43,526 bases of DNA from Deltaproteobacteria bacterium (GTDB lineage: Bacteria; Desulfobacterota; Desulfarculia; Adiutricales; Adiutricaceae). Positions 1 through 7,168 of the stretch are shown piece after piece. Under the pieces are notes generated by a model. The model saw only the letters and a program-made list of their open reading frames with translations. It did not search any database and had not been told where the DNA came from. The stretch lies in the NCBI GenBank assembly GCA_031279515.1, contig JAITII010000138.1, forward strand, positions 1 to 43,526, written 5' to 3'. The stretch's first letter is position 1. Each line of letters opens with the position of its first letter. Made by a program: the position numbers and the translations under genes.

Positions 1-120
1 TGGGAGTTTAAGGGCCGTGGAAAGGGGGACTAAAAGTCCCAGTCCTAAGCCTCCTCGACTCTCTACCACAACCCTATTAAAATTTTTCTCTAAAAGTTTC
101 CCCCTTAGTCTTTCCAGCAT
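1..120 (-). CDS. ruvA: RuvA, Holliday junction helicase subunit (N-terminal 40 codons, cut by window edge)
   Basis: Reading the minus strand from the ATG at 120 gives an open frame to the window edge that begins MLERLRGKLLEKNFNRVVVE and continues with a glycine-rich turn and LVPLS. This matches the start of the OB-fold domain of RuvA, the tetrameric protein that binds four-way junctions and recruits the RuvB motor. The start lies 5 bp after the ruvC stop codon, and AAGGGG sits about 10 nt upstream as a ribosome-binding site. The usual VGGVGY turn of the family is altered here to SRGGLGLG. The rest of the gene, and possibly ruvB, should lie just outside the window. The call rests on motif recall and the ruvC neighbour; only 40 residues are visible. 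Confidence 0.82.
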   Translation of the reverse strand, partial: MLERLRGKLLEKNFNRVVVESRGGLGLGLLVPLSTALKLP

Positions 121-125
121 AAAGT

Positions 126-833
126 CTAAGCCCCTTCCAGCTTATAGCCCATGCTTACTAGATCTTCGGGACTTAGATTTCTAAAGCTCTTACCTTTTAT
201 CCTAGCTGCCCCATTAAGGGAGTTGGCGTGGGAAAGATGGCAGATGGCCAAAGCCAGGGCATCGGAGGCGTCCATGGATATGCTTTCCTCTATGGCCAAG
301 AGCTTTGATACCATGAAAGAGACCTGCTTTTTGTCTGCTGACCCATAGCCGCAAACAGCATTTTTGACCATGGTGGTGGAATATTCGGAGATAAAGAGCC
401 CCCCTATGGCACCGCAGACTAAGGCTATTCCCCTGGATTCGGCCAATTTAAAGGCAGAGCTTTGGTTCTTATAGGCGAAGATTTTCTCCAAAGACATGGC
501 CTGGGGCTTATGGGTGGCTATAAGAAGGCTCAGCTTTTCAAAGATGTACTTTAAGCGCCAAGGTATGGCAAGGGTCCTATTAGGTGAGATCCTCCCATAA
601 GTTATGGGCCTTAGAGCCGAGCCTATTACTTCTATGATGCCGTAACCCGTATGGATAGTCCCAGGATCTACCCCTATGATCCGTTTAAGAAAAGGGGGAG
701 CTGGCTTTTCCGCAGGGACTACTGCACCAGGGGCGCCTTGGCTTTCTGGTTCTAAAGCGTCATTATCAAGACCTTCTGGGTCTTTTGCTTTGCGCCCCTG
801 GGGGCGGCCTTTGCCCCTAGAGAATCTACTCAT
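126..833 (-). CDS. ruvC: Crossover junction endodeoxyribonuclease RuvC with N-terminal extension
   Basis: RuvC cuts Holliday junctions symmetrically with the RuvAB branch-migration complex. The RNase H-like core starts with GVDPGTIHTGYGI. Counting from the ATG at 857, the catalytic acids are D64, E124 (in SLEKIF), D196 and D199 (in MDASDALALA), so the active site is complete. There are two candidate starts, at 857 and 833. I prefer 833 because AGGG lies 7 nt before it and no ribosome-binding site precedes 857. It overlaps the yebC stop by 8 bp, implying translational coupling. Even with the shorter start, about 50 residues precede the core (Arg/Gly/Lys-rich, then Pro/Ala/Glu-rich). RuvC normally starts at the core, and no other ATG lies between the two starts and the core, so the extension appears genuine. 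Confidence 0.93.
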   Translation of the reverse strand: MSRFSRGKGRPQGRKAKDPEGLDNDALEPESQGAPGAVVPAEKPAPPFLKRIIGVDPGTIHTGYGIIEVIGSALRPITYGRISPNRTLAIPWRLKYIFEKLSLLIATHKPQAMSLEKIFAYKNQSSAFKLAESRGIALVCGAIGGLFISEYSTTMVKNAVCGYGSADKKQVSFMVSKLLAIEESISMDASDALALAICHLSHANSLNGAARIKGKSFRNLSPEDLVSMGYKLEGA

Positions 834-1572
834 TGAAAAGCCCTGCCGCCGATTCATCGGAAAAGTCTATATTGGACCAAACCTTCTGGACATCATCCAA
901 ATCGTCTAAGGCGTCTAAGAGTTTCATAGCACTACTTAATTCTCTGCCCTCCAGCTCCAGGCTGGAGGAGGGTACGAAGGTAATCTCGGCAGTGGCATAG
1001 GTTATTCCCGCCTTTTCAAAGGCCTCTTTTACTACGTCGAAATCGGCTATAGCTGTATGCACCTCTACCGTGTCACCGGAAGCAGTGATGTCTTCAGCTC
1101 CTGCATCTAAGGCTATCTCCATAGCCTCATCTTCTGTGATGGTGCCCTCAAAGACAAGGGACCCCTTTTTGGAAAAGTTCCAGGCCACAGAACCCGGTTC
1201 CCCCATATTGCCTCCGTGCTTGGCAAAGGTGTGCCGGACCTCAGAGGCGGCCCGGTTTTTGTTCTCCGTCAAAACCTCCACCAGCACAGCTGCCCCGCCA
1301 GGGGTATAGCCCTCGTAATAAAGTTGCTCGTAGTTTACCCCTTCCAATTCTCCCGTGCCCCTCTTTATTGCCCTGTCTATATTGTCTTTGGGCATATTGG
1401 CCGTCTTTGCCGCAAGTAAGGCAGCGCGCAGTCTGGGATTTCCGGCTGGGTCGCCGCTATCCTTGGCGGCCATGGTTATCTCCTTAATGATCCGAGAAAA
1501 GAGTTTGCCGCGCTTGGCGTCGGCAGCCCCTTTCTTGTATTTGATGGTGCTCCATTTGTTATGACCTGACAT
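826..1572 (-). CDS. yebC: YebC/TACO1-family transcriptional regulator or translation factor
   Basis: This 248-residue protein begins MSGHNKWSTIKYKKGAADAK, the hallmark start of the YebC/PmpR/TACO1 family, and has the usual length. Family members are reported both as DNA-binding regulators (of ruv and quorum-sensing genes) and as ribosome-associated factors that relieve stalling at polyproline. The second role is of interest because several proteins encoded here are Pro-rich. AAGGAG lies 7 nt upstream of the ATG. The stop TAG at 826-828 falls inside the start region of ruvC, giving the classical yebC-ruvC-ruvA order. A 9-bp hairpin lies 43 nt upstream of the start. Confidence 0.95.
   Translation of the reverse strand: MSGHNKWSTIKYKKGAADAKRGKLFSRIIKEITMAAKDSGDPAGNPRLRAALLAAKTANMPKDNIDRAIKRGTGELEGVNYEQLYYEGYTPGGAAVLVEVLTENKNRAASEVRHTFAKHGGNMGEPGSVAWNFSKKGSLVFEGTITEDEAMEIALDAGAEDITASGDTVEVHTAIADFDVVKEAFEKAGITYATAEITFVPSSSLELEGRELSSAMKLLDALDDLDDVQKVWSNIDFSDESAAGLFNE
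948..968. repeat. Intragenic inverted repeat in yebC (8-bp stem, 5-nt loop)
   Basis: CCTCCAGC at 948-955 pairs exactly with GCTGGAGG at 961-968 across a 5-nt loop. It lies inside the yebC coding sequence, encoding SLELEG. It is one of a series of short-loop palindromes within genes of this window. Confidence 0.7.
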
Positions 1573-1614
1573 GGGGCGACTCCTTAATATATAAATTTTT
1601 GTAAGCTGTATTTA

Positions 1615-1638
1615 GTGTTAATTGTAGGAAATTAACAC
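1615..1638 (-). promoter_or_regulatory. Hairpin in the yebC leader
   Basis: GTGTTAATT (1615-1623) and AATTAACAC (1630-1638) form a perfect 9-bp stem with a 6-nt loop in the gap between the parvulin gene and yebC. It could be an operator dyad or an RNA hairpin in the yebC leader. No T-tract follows, so a terminator role is unlikely. Confidence 0.5.
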
Positions 1639-1730
1639 GAAAATTAAAAGGGAAATATGCCAGAGCTTGGGCCTCTTCTCATGGCAAGGGAAATCTTGTT
1701 AAGCTTAAGCGCAATTTGGGGCTCAGAAAC

Positions 1731-1751
1731 ACTAAGGCCTAAGGCCTTAGT
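1731..1751 (-). terminator. Palindrome after the parvulin lipoprotein gene
   Basis: A perfect 21-nt palindrome (ACTAAGGCCT, one base, AGGCCTTAGT) lies about 30 bp beyond the stop of the minus-strand parvulin gene. On the minus strand it is followed by a short GTTTC run, so it may act as a weak terminator between that gene and yebC. Confidence 0.45.
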
Positions 1752-1765
1752 TATTCTTCGGATCC

Positions 1766-1833
1766 CTCAGCCCCTTCAGCGCTAGAATCCCCAGAGTCCC
1801 TCAGCCTCTTCAGCGCTAGAGTCCCCAGAGTCC
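1766..1833. repeat. 34-bp tandem duplication spanning the 3' end of the parvulin gene
   Basis: Two adjacent 34-bp copies (1766-1799 and 1800-1833) differ at only a few positions. Because 34 is not a multiple of three, the two copies are read in different frames. The first transcribed copy encodes DSGDSSAEEAE. The second encodes GLWGF and then supplies the in-frame TAG at 1784-1782. The equivalent TAG in the other copy is out of frame, so the duplication set the present C terminus. Confidence 0.85.
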
Positions 1834-3161
1834 CCAGCCTCTTCAGCCTGGCCAGGCTCTTGAGCCTGGCCAGTACCATCAGGGGAAGCCGGCTCATTGG
1901 GGTCACTTATGCCCTTGGCTGCTTTCCAGAGCGCAGCGAGCACAGGGTCCTCTATCTCAACTTGGGCATTAGCTATAAGCTCTTCCACCCGGGCTTGGAC
2001 CAGGGTGTCTATTTTGTCTTCGAAGAGGGCTTCCACTATGCTGGGCCTCAGCTCTTCAAAGCTTATAGTGCCGGCTGGACGCGTCTCTAAGACCTTGATG
2101 ATATGGAGGGAAAAGGGGGTCTCTACAATATCTGAGATCTGCCCAGGCTCTAAAGAAAAGATAGCTTCTTCCAGGTCCGGAAGGGAGGAGCCCTTACTTA
2201 CCCAACCCAAATTGCCGTTGGCTGTGACATTTAAGGTGTTTGGGTCCATATAGGCGTACATGAGCTCTTCAAAGTCCATTCCAGAGTGGGCCAATGTTAG
2301 AGCTTCATCTGCCTTAGCCCTGATTGCAGCCCTGGATTCATCTCCTGTGCTTTCAAGGGGCATGGGAAACATTATATGTATGGCCCTGACCTCGGGACCG
2401 TGGGCAACTTCTTCCTGATGCTCATCATAAAAGGCCCTGGCCTCTTCTTCAGAGACTGTGGCGCGGGCCAAAAAGGCAGTGTCCCGCCAAGCTAGGATGG
2501 CCTCGTTGCGGGCCACCTGGGCACGGAAGGTAGCTAAACTATCGCCGCTTTCAATTAAAGCGGCCTCCAGGGCTTCCCTGCCACCATAGTTTTCCATGGC
2601 CTGGGCTGCCAAAGAGTCCAATTCCTCTTCGGAAGGGGCAAAACCTAAGCGGTATGCCTCTTGGGTCACCAGTTCCACCCTAATAAGCAGATCTAAGACC
2701 TCCACCTTGGTGTCGTCATCCAGCTCGGGGAGCTCTTCACCTGCCAGGTCCCCAAATTGACCTGAGCTACTTTCAAGGGCCATCCCTTCCAGCTGGCTCT
2801 CGTAGGTGCGCCTGGAGATGGGCTGGCCATTTACCAGGGCAATGGAGGGAGTTTCTGGATCTACTATGGGAGGGACAGTGGGGATCTCTCGGCTAGCGGA
2901 GGTATTATCGTCCGACTCTTGGCCCGCAGGGCCAGGAGTCGGAGGGGCAGCTGAGTCCGGGCTAGCAGGGGTTGCTTCTGAGTCAGGGCTAGCAGGGGCT
3001 GCTTCTGAGTCCGGGCTAGCAGGGGGAGCGGCTGAATCAGTGCTAGCAGGGCCTGGATCCTCTCCGGGGCTTTTTTGGCCGTCATCGGAGCAGGAGGCAA
3101 ATAATATTAGGATAAGGCAGCTAAAGGTAAGGACCATTAGGGTCCTTAGGGCTTGGGGCAT
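1782..3161 (-). CDS. SurA/PrsA-like parvulin peptidyl-prolyl isomerase lipoprotein
   Basis: This 459-residue protein starts with a lipoprotein signal (charged start, hydrophobic core at 8-20, LFASC with the lipidated Cys at 24). A Pro/Ser/Glu/Asp linker of about 75 residues follows, built on 9-residue repeats (SPDSEAAPA-like). A helical SurA_N-type region occupies about 105-235, with VNGQPISRRTY at its start. A rotamase/PpiC domain lies at about 255-360, with RAIHIMF, FEELMYAY, GNLGWVSKGS and TPFSLHIIKV motifs. An acidic low-complexity tail ends the protein. It is predicted to assist folding of exported proteins while anchored to a membrane. Its neighbours, an MBOAT acyltransferase and another lipoprotein, support an envelope role. 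The C terminus was reshaped by a 34-bp duplication. Confidence 0.88.
   Translation of the reverse strand: MPQALRTLMVLTFSCLILILFASCSDDGQKSPGEDPGPASTDSAAPPASPDSEAAPASPDSEATPASPDSAAPPTPGPAGQESDDNTSASREIPTVPPIVDPETPSIALVNGQPISRRTYESQLEGMALESSSGQFGDLAGEELPELDDDTKVEVLDLLIRVELVTQEAYRLGFAPSEEELDSLAAQAMENYGGREALEAALIESGDSLATFRAQVARNEAILAWRDTAFLARATVSEEEARAFYDEHQEEVAHGPEVRAIHIMFPMPLESTGDESRAAIRAKADEALTLAHSGMDFEELMYAYMDPNTLNVTANGNLGWVSKGSSLPDLEEAIFSLEPGQISDIVETPFSLHIIKVLETRPAGTISFEELRPSIVEALFEDKIDTLVQARVEELIANAQVEIEDPVLAALWKAAKGISDPNEPASPDGTGQAQEPGQAEEAGDSGDSSAEEAEGLWGF
1848..1873. repeat. Intragenic palindrome in the parvulin gene (12-bp arms)
   Basis: CTGGCCAGGCTC (1848-1859) and GAGCCTGGCCAG (1862-1873) are perfect inverted copies separated by 2 nt. 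They encode part of the acidic tail (EPGQAE). The arms also resemble each other as low-complexity repeats, so slippage may have contributed. Confidence 0.7.
2544..2564. repeat. Intragenic inverted repeat (8-bp stem, 5-nt loop) in the parvulin gene
   Basis: GCCGCTTT (2544-2551) pairs with AAAGCGGC (2557-2564). It lies in the helical N domain and encodes AALIESG. Confidence 0.65.
2940..3060. repeat. 27-bp tandem repeats encoding a Ser-Pro-Asp-Ser-Glu linker
   Basis: About three to four imperfect copies of a 27-bp unit (recognisable by GGGCTAGCAGGGG followed by a TCTGAGTC-like stretch) encode repeated (A)SPDSE(A)APA in the linker after the lipid anchor. The reading frame is preserved across the units, as expected for a repeat under coding selection. 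Confidence 0.85.
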
Positions 3162-3298
3162 GTTGGTACCTAGCTTTAGGTCTATCTAAGACAGGGCCAA
3201 GATGGGCTAAAAACTTTTTACAGTGTAATTCTAAATAGTCTTTAGCTAAAGGGCGGTAAGTCTCTTTATCTTGGGATTTTGGCTTTTTTTGATGCTAG

Positions 3299-3316
3299 GG
3301 CTTGCGTCAGCAAGCC
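3299..3316 (-). terminator. Hairpin after the small lipoprotein gene
   Basis: GGCTTGC and GCAAGCC form a 7-bp stem with a GTCA loop just beyond the stop of the minus-strand lipoprotein gene. On that strand no clear T-tract follows, so termination would be weak or factor-dependent. Confidence 0.4.
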
Positions 3317-3331
3317 AAAAAAGCCTTGGGG

Positions 3332-3571
3332 CTAGCTTTCTTCTTTTTGGGCTTCCATCTCTTCTAAGCGGGCTTTTAGGCTTTCCAGCTCCGAGTAAGT
3401 GGCGGCAATGTTGCGGTTCATGGTCTCATTGGCCTGCCTTTGCTCGGTAATTAGCGCCAGGTATTCCGACTTTAGGCTCTTTAAGTCCTCGTATTCCTTG
3501 TTGTCAAAGGAGCATGAAAAAAGAGTCAAAGAAAGCACAGAAGCTAAGATGAATATGCTTAAAGGCCTCAT
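3332..3571 (-). CDS. Small coiled-coil lipoprotein, function unknown
   Basis: This 79-residue protein has a clear lipoprotein signal: MRPLSIFILASVLSLTLFSC, with Cys20 as the lipidation site (LFSC lipobox). The remaining 59 residues are highly charged and helical (heptad-like Leu/Ile with Glu/Lys/Arg), consistent with a short coiled coil. It starts 34 bp after the stop of the MBOAT gene and precedes the parvulin lipoprotein by 170 bp, so all three are likely co-transcribed. By size and design it resembles small Lpp-like or periplasmic adaptor lipoproteins, but no specific family is recognised. It may be a structural or scaffolding partner in envelope biogenesis; this is inference. Confidence 0.75.
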   Translation of the reverse strand: MRPLSIFILASVLSLTLFSCSFDNKEYEDLKSLKSEYLALITEQRQANETMNRNIAATYSELESLKARLEEMEAQKEES

Positions 3572-3605
3572 GGAAATGGGCTTCCTTGTAGATAAAGGTG
3601 GATGA

Positions 3606-5057
3606 TTAGTATTGGAAATAGATAAAGGGTAGGATCCCTTGGGGTCCTAAACGCATGATTATTATAACCCAAAATGCGCACCAGAGCGACAGAATAGGTA
3701 CAGACATGCGTTTCTGGACTCCGGTCATAAGATCCATTACCCCCTGGCCGCCCCATTGGCCCAGGAGGGTTAAAGCTACTAAGATCCAGGCCAGGGTCGG
3801 AGAGCCTTCCCCGGGTCTTGTGAAATCCAAGAGAGCTCGGTAGATCTCTAAGGCCTTGGGCATGGTCTCTGCTCTAAAGAGGACCCACAAAAGTGTCACA
3901 AAGTGAAAGGTGAAGAGGAAGGCTAAGAATTTTTTTAGATTGGGGTATTTTTTCTGAGGCCTCTGCCAGCTTTTAAAGCCAATGGAGTCCATGGCATCGT
4001 CTCTTTCGCGGCGGATTTTCAGGTATACATGGGTAATTGCCAGCATGATCCCATGGGCTAAGCCCCATACCAGGTATCTTAGGTGCGCTCCGTGCCAGAG
4101 GCCTCCTAGGGTCTGGGTGACAATGAGGTTTAAGGTGGTAGACCCTTTGCGGCTACCTCCCAAAGAAAAATACAGGTAATCCCTCAGCCAGGAGGAAAGG
4201 GAGATATGCCAACGCCTCCAGAAGTCCCTAATGTTGGTGGCCAAATAGGGGCTATTGAAGTTTAAGCCCACATTGAAGCCCAATAATAAGCCTACCCCCA
4301 TAGCCAGGTCAGAGTAGCCGGAAAAGTCCATGTAGATCTGGGCACTGTATCCGTAAACTGCCCCTAAAACCCCGAAAAAAGAATATTTTCCTGGCATCTG
4401 GAAGACATTGCGGACCACTTCCTCAGACAGATAGCTAGATATTGCCACCTTTTTAAAGAGCCCAGTTAAGATCAAGGTTATGGCCAGGCTATAGTCATCC
4501 GCTTGGGTCTTAGCTTTTTTGAGCTGCTCTACAAAGGGTTCGAAACGCTGGATGGGACCGGATAAGACAGTGGGAAAAAAGGAGACGAATACCAAGCTAT
4601 CCAAGAGCCCCGGGCTTTCCATGGCAGGATCCCGGTACTTGTCTATGGCCAAACTTAGGCCCTGGAAGGTGAAAAAGGACAGTCCCACGGGATAGACTAT
4701 CTCAGGGAGGCTGAAAAGCCCTCCGTGGAGTGTCAGTCCCAGGTCCTCCAGGGTGGTTAAAAGGAAGTCAAAATACTTAAAAAAGGCCAAAATGGCCAGA
4801 TTAAGGGCCACGTCTACCCAGATTATGAGCTTTGCCCTCCCTTTAGAGGTCTCTGGGGTAATTAAATTAGCCGCTTTCCAGTTTAAAAGGCCTATTGCTA
4901 TGAGTAGTGGCAGGAACTTGGGAGCACCTAGCCCGTAGAAGACCAGGTTGAAGACCAAAAGGGAGGGAGTGTAGATGCGTATGTTATCCCTTAAGCGCCA
5001 GTTGAGGATGAGGACTATCCCGAAAAAGATGGCAAAGTCAAGGCTGGTAAAGGGCAT
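3606..5057 (-). CDS. MBOAT-family O-acyltransferase (AlgI/DltB-like)
   Basis: This 483-residue multi-pass membrane protein has the AlgI-type layout. A hydrophobic N-terminal half carries NLAILAFFKYFDF and VYPVGLSFFTFQGLS. Next come AQIYMDFSGYSDLAMG (about 239-254), then the signature RDFWRRWHISLSSWLRDYLY (277-296). QTLGGLWHGAHLRYLVWG (315-332) contains the conserved MBOAT histidine H322. Such proteins move acyl groups across the membrane onto exported polysaccharide, teichoic acid or peptidoglycan. The usual SGNH-hydrolase (AlgJ/AlgX) or DltD partner is not in this window; the downstream genes are two lipoproteins. No convincing ribosome-binding site precedes the ATG. The acceptor substrate cannot be told from the sequence. 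Confidence 0.93.
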   Translation of the reverse strand: MPFTSLDFAIFFGIVLILNWRLRDNIRIYTPSLLVFNLVFYGLGAPKFLPLLIAIGLLNWKAANLITPETSKGRAKLIIWVDVALNLAILAFFKYFDFLLTTLEDLGLTLHGGLFSLPEIVYPVGLSFFTFQGLSLAIDKYRDPAMESPGLLDSLVFVSFFPTVLSGPIQRFEPFVEQLKKAKTQADDYSLAITLILTGLFKKVAISSYLSEEVVRNVFQMPGKYSFFGVLGAVYGYSAQIYMDFSGYSDLAMGVGLLLGFNVGLNFNSPYLATNIRDFWRRWHISLSSWLRDYLYFSLGGSRKGSTTLNLIVTQTLGGLWHGAHLRYLVWGLAHGIMLAITHVYLKIRRERDDAMDSIGFKSWQRPQKKYPNLKKFLAFLFTFHFVTLLWVLFRAETMPKALEIYRALLDFTRPGEGSPTLAWILVALTLLGQWGGQGVMDLMTGVQKRMSVPILSLWCAFWVIIIMRLGPQGILPFIYFQY

Positions 5058-5453
5058 CTGGCACCAGGGGGAAATTACAGTTCTTTAAAGGGGAGCATTT
5101 TTCCCTTTAAAAAAGAGCTAGGATTTAATTAGTGGAGACGAGCTAAATTATAGGCCGATATGCTAAAAGCCGCGGAAAAGAGAAAAGGCCTTTTTGAAGA
5201 CAGTTTACTATTTTAGCCTAAAGTTCACTGAAATTCCTAAGAATACGGCATTAGGGCTTAAATTTCCGGCTTTTTGCAAAGCCTTACTTGCCTCCAACAC
5301 CTAAAATAGTCTCTTGACTTTCTTATTAATGGGGATAAAGCCTTCTAGCATCCCAAATTCAAAAGAGCAGCAAACAGAGAAGATTTTTACCTTGCTAGTA
5401 AAATACTATATAGCATTAAGCCCTCCAACATCGGAGTTTGGCGCCCTGGAAGC

Positions 5454-6129
5454 CTATCTAAAGCCCATCGCTTTATAGTGGGCGCCCTGGTCCCTAGCCG
5501 CCCCCCTAGCCGCAAAAAACCTATCATAAGCTTCCTCGGACAAACTCATAGGCCTTCTGTCCTTGCAATAGCCCCCCTCCGTAGCCGTACCCCCAAAGTC
5601 AATTGCAGCTAGGCAAATTTCATGAATTAAGGGGCCCTCTTGTGGCGTACCCTGACTCTAAAATCCAAAGCTTAACTCTTGCCCAGTCCCCATTTGGCTT
5701 GCCTCTCTTTAGCACAGGACCAGCCGAGCTCTCAGCTTGCAAGCCCGGATATCTAGCTCCTCAAATAAAGGAATAGCCCCAGATAGGAGAGCTGGCAAAT
5801 GAAATCCTATTTTTTTGAAGACCTTAGCCGCCTCTTAGGTATCTGGGTCAAAGGACTGGATACCAGTTTGACCCATCTTTTTAATCTTAAAGGGAGGCCA
5901 ATTGCCATTATTGACTGCCCAATTTTTGTCCGCATCATCCCAAAGTTTCACAAAATTCGCATTGGCAGTCCCCTAAAGCCTAATTTTCTACTTTCTTCGA
6001 AGGGTTCAGAGAGGTCAGATTTGTTACCTTCTAAAATTGAAGCCCTTGGCAAAATGGGCACATAAGCTCATATGAGTAGCAAATATGGCTCTCATTCAAT
6101 AAGGGCATTCCAGAATTATGATTTGTCAT
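5454..6129 (-). pseudogene. Decayed gene for a zinc-ribbon-containing protein of about 225 residues
   Basis: Stitching minus-strand frames from an ATG at 6129 gives one coherent protein. It starts MTNHNSGMPLLNESHICYSY, then has CPFC, later CQCEFC, then DKNWAVNNGNWPPFKIKKMG, then KVFKKIGFHLPALLSGAIPL, then LKRGKPNGDWARVKLW, then IDFGGTATEGGYCKDRRPMS, ending at a TAG at 5454. About three in-frame stops (after GLQF, VEN and DPDT) and three frameshifts (near CETLG, KLRA and GYAT) separate the pieces. Paired CxxC motifs suggest a zinc ribbon in the N-terminal third. The family is not recognised. Its start overlaps the end of the fragmentary upstream frame at 6116, as in a tightly coupled gene pair. 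Confidence 0.65.
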
Positions 6130-6437
6130 CCCCCACGAGCTTGTAGCCCACATTATCTTCTTGGCAAAAATAGCTCCGAGTCCTTTCTAGGAAATCTGAT
6201 ACTAGAGTCCCCCTTTTCACAATTGATATGCAAAGGTCCTTCTGGTCTAGATACAAGTCTCGAACCGGAATAGATGCCATCTGACTTGAACTTGAGCCGA
6301 GGATAAGTTGCCCCATCCGTCTTTATGCTTAGTACGGCCGGCCGTAGATTTGGTAACCTATTTAAAAGAGGCGGAGCCTTCCAAAGAGGCCTTAATTTCT
6401 CAGCCTCTACCCTAGAGGCGCTTTTATTATCTGCCAT
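6116..6437 (-). pseudogene. Probable broken gene upstream of the zinc-ribbon pseudogene
   Basis: Two overlapping minus-strand frames look protein-like but neither is a convincing whole gene. One starts MADNKSASRVEAEKLRPLWK at 6437 and runs to 6153. The other ends with RTRSYFCQEDNVGYKLVGDD and a stop at 6116, where it overlaps the start of the next decayed gene by 14 bp. The simplest reading is a single gene of about 105 codons with at least one frameshift. No family recognised. It could also be a genuine short ORF in either frame. Confidence 0.35.
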
Positions 6438-6566
6438 GGCTAGCAGTTTGGTGCTATGACCCTGTCAATTTAGTACCCTAAAAAGCTTACATAGCCCCCG
6501 GTCCTATATGAACCATTATTTACTTTTTTTCATACTTTTCTATGGGCCCAGGGATCTAATACAAGC

Positions 6567-6825
6567 TTATTTATCTAAACCATATTGCTCAATCTCACTC
6601 ATTGTTAAAATTCTTAAACCAGCCTTTTCAATATCTTTTACGACACCTTTAATATCTCTAATGTCCTCTTCAGTTAATTGTACCCATCATCATCGTCATC
6701 ATCATCTTCTTCATCTAAAGATAAAAGATAGTCTAATTCCTCAGAGAGCCTAAAGAATTGATAATATCAACATCACTCATGCCCTTAAATCTCAACATAA
6801 AATCATCATGTTTGTTATCAGACAT
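6567..6825 (-). pseudogene. Decayed small acidic protein gene (two frameshifts)
   Basis: On the minus strand an ATG at 6825 gives MSDNKHDDFMLRFKGMSDVD followed by INSLGSLRN and a stop. A second frame continues with EELDYLLSLDEEDDDDDDDG. A third continues with VQLTEEDIRDIKGVVKDIEK, GLRILTMSEIEQYGLDK and a TAA at 6567. Joined, these make a coherent acidic protein of about 86 residues, with frameshifts at both ends of the poly-Asp tract. The poly-Asp codon run is a likely slippage site. The family is unknown; size and composition would suit a small regulator or antitoxin, but nothing proves this. The apparent plus-strand His-rich reading frame here is only its antisense shadow. Confidence 0.6.
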
Positions 6826-7020
6826 AAGTTTTCACAAGGTAAAAAGGAGCTATACAACCAGAGATATCAATCTTTATACTATATCATGCCGAGATGGCAG
6901 TATTTTACTGCCAAATATTGCCTCTTTTTTTATCTGGAATTTTAAAGCTTTTTACGCCTCGATCCATATTTGAATTAGAAAAAAACCCTAGAAAAGTAAA
7001 TAGCTAGCATACACAGGCCA

Positions 7021-7061
7021 TAAAAACTAAAACCCTGGATTTATCAGGGTTTTAGTTTTTA
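7021..7061 (-). terminator. Intrinsic terminator after tRNA-Cys
   Basis: A perfect 17-bp stem (arms 7021-7037 and 7045-7061, 7-nt loop) with GGGTTTTAGTTTTTA on the minus-strand exit side lies 30 bp beyond the tRNA-Cys 3' end. The U-rich arm makes it a convincing Rho-independent terminator, usable in both directions. Confidence 0.88.
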
Positions 7062-7092
7062 TTAGAGGCTGATTTATTTGAGAAAAAGAAGG

Positions 7093-7168
7093 TGGAGGCG
7101 GCAGGCGGATTCGAACCGCCGAATAACGGTTTTGCAGACCGTCGCCTTAGCCACTTGGCTATGCCGCC
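7093..7168 (-). tRNA. tRNA-Cys (GCA anticodon), CCA encoded
   Basis: The minus strand folds as a full cloverleaf. The acceptor GGCGGCA pairs with TGCCGCC, the anticodon loop CTGCAAA carries GCA, and the T-loop is GGTTCGAATCC. Base 73 is U, the identity base of tRNA-Cys, and CCA follows in the DNA (7095-7093). It stands alone, with its own terminator downstream. Confidence 0.97.

Noticed and set aside
5799-6065. 88-codon plus-strand ORF (MKSYFFEDLSRLLGIWVKGL start)
   Set aside because: The opposite strand gives a more protein-like reading (DKNWAVNNGNWPPFKIKKMG) that extends beyond both ends of this ORF.
6508-6753. Plus-strand ORF with a His-rich run (HHHRHHHLLH), tempting as a metal-binding peptide
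   Set aside because: It is the antisense of a poly-Asp stretch in a better minus-strand reading (DEEDDDDDDD), which continues as a coherent decayed protein on both sides.
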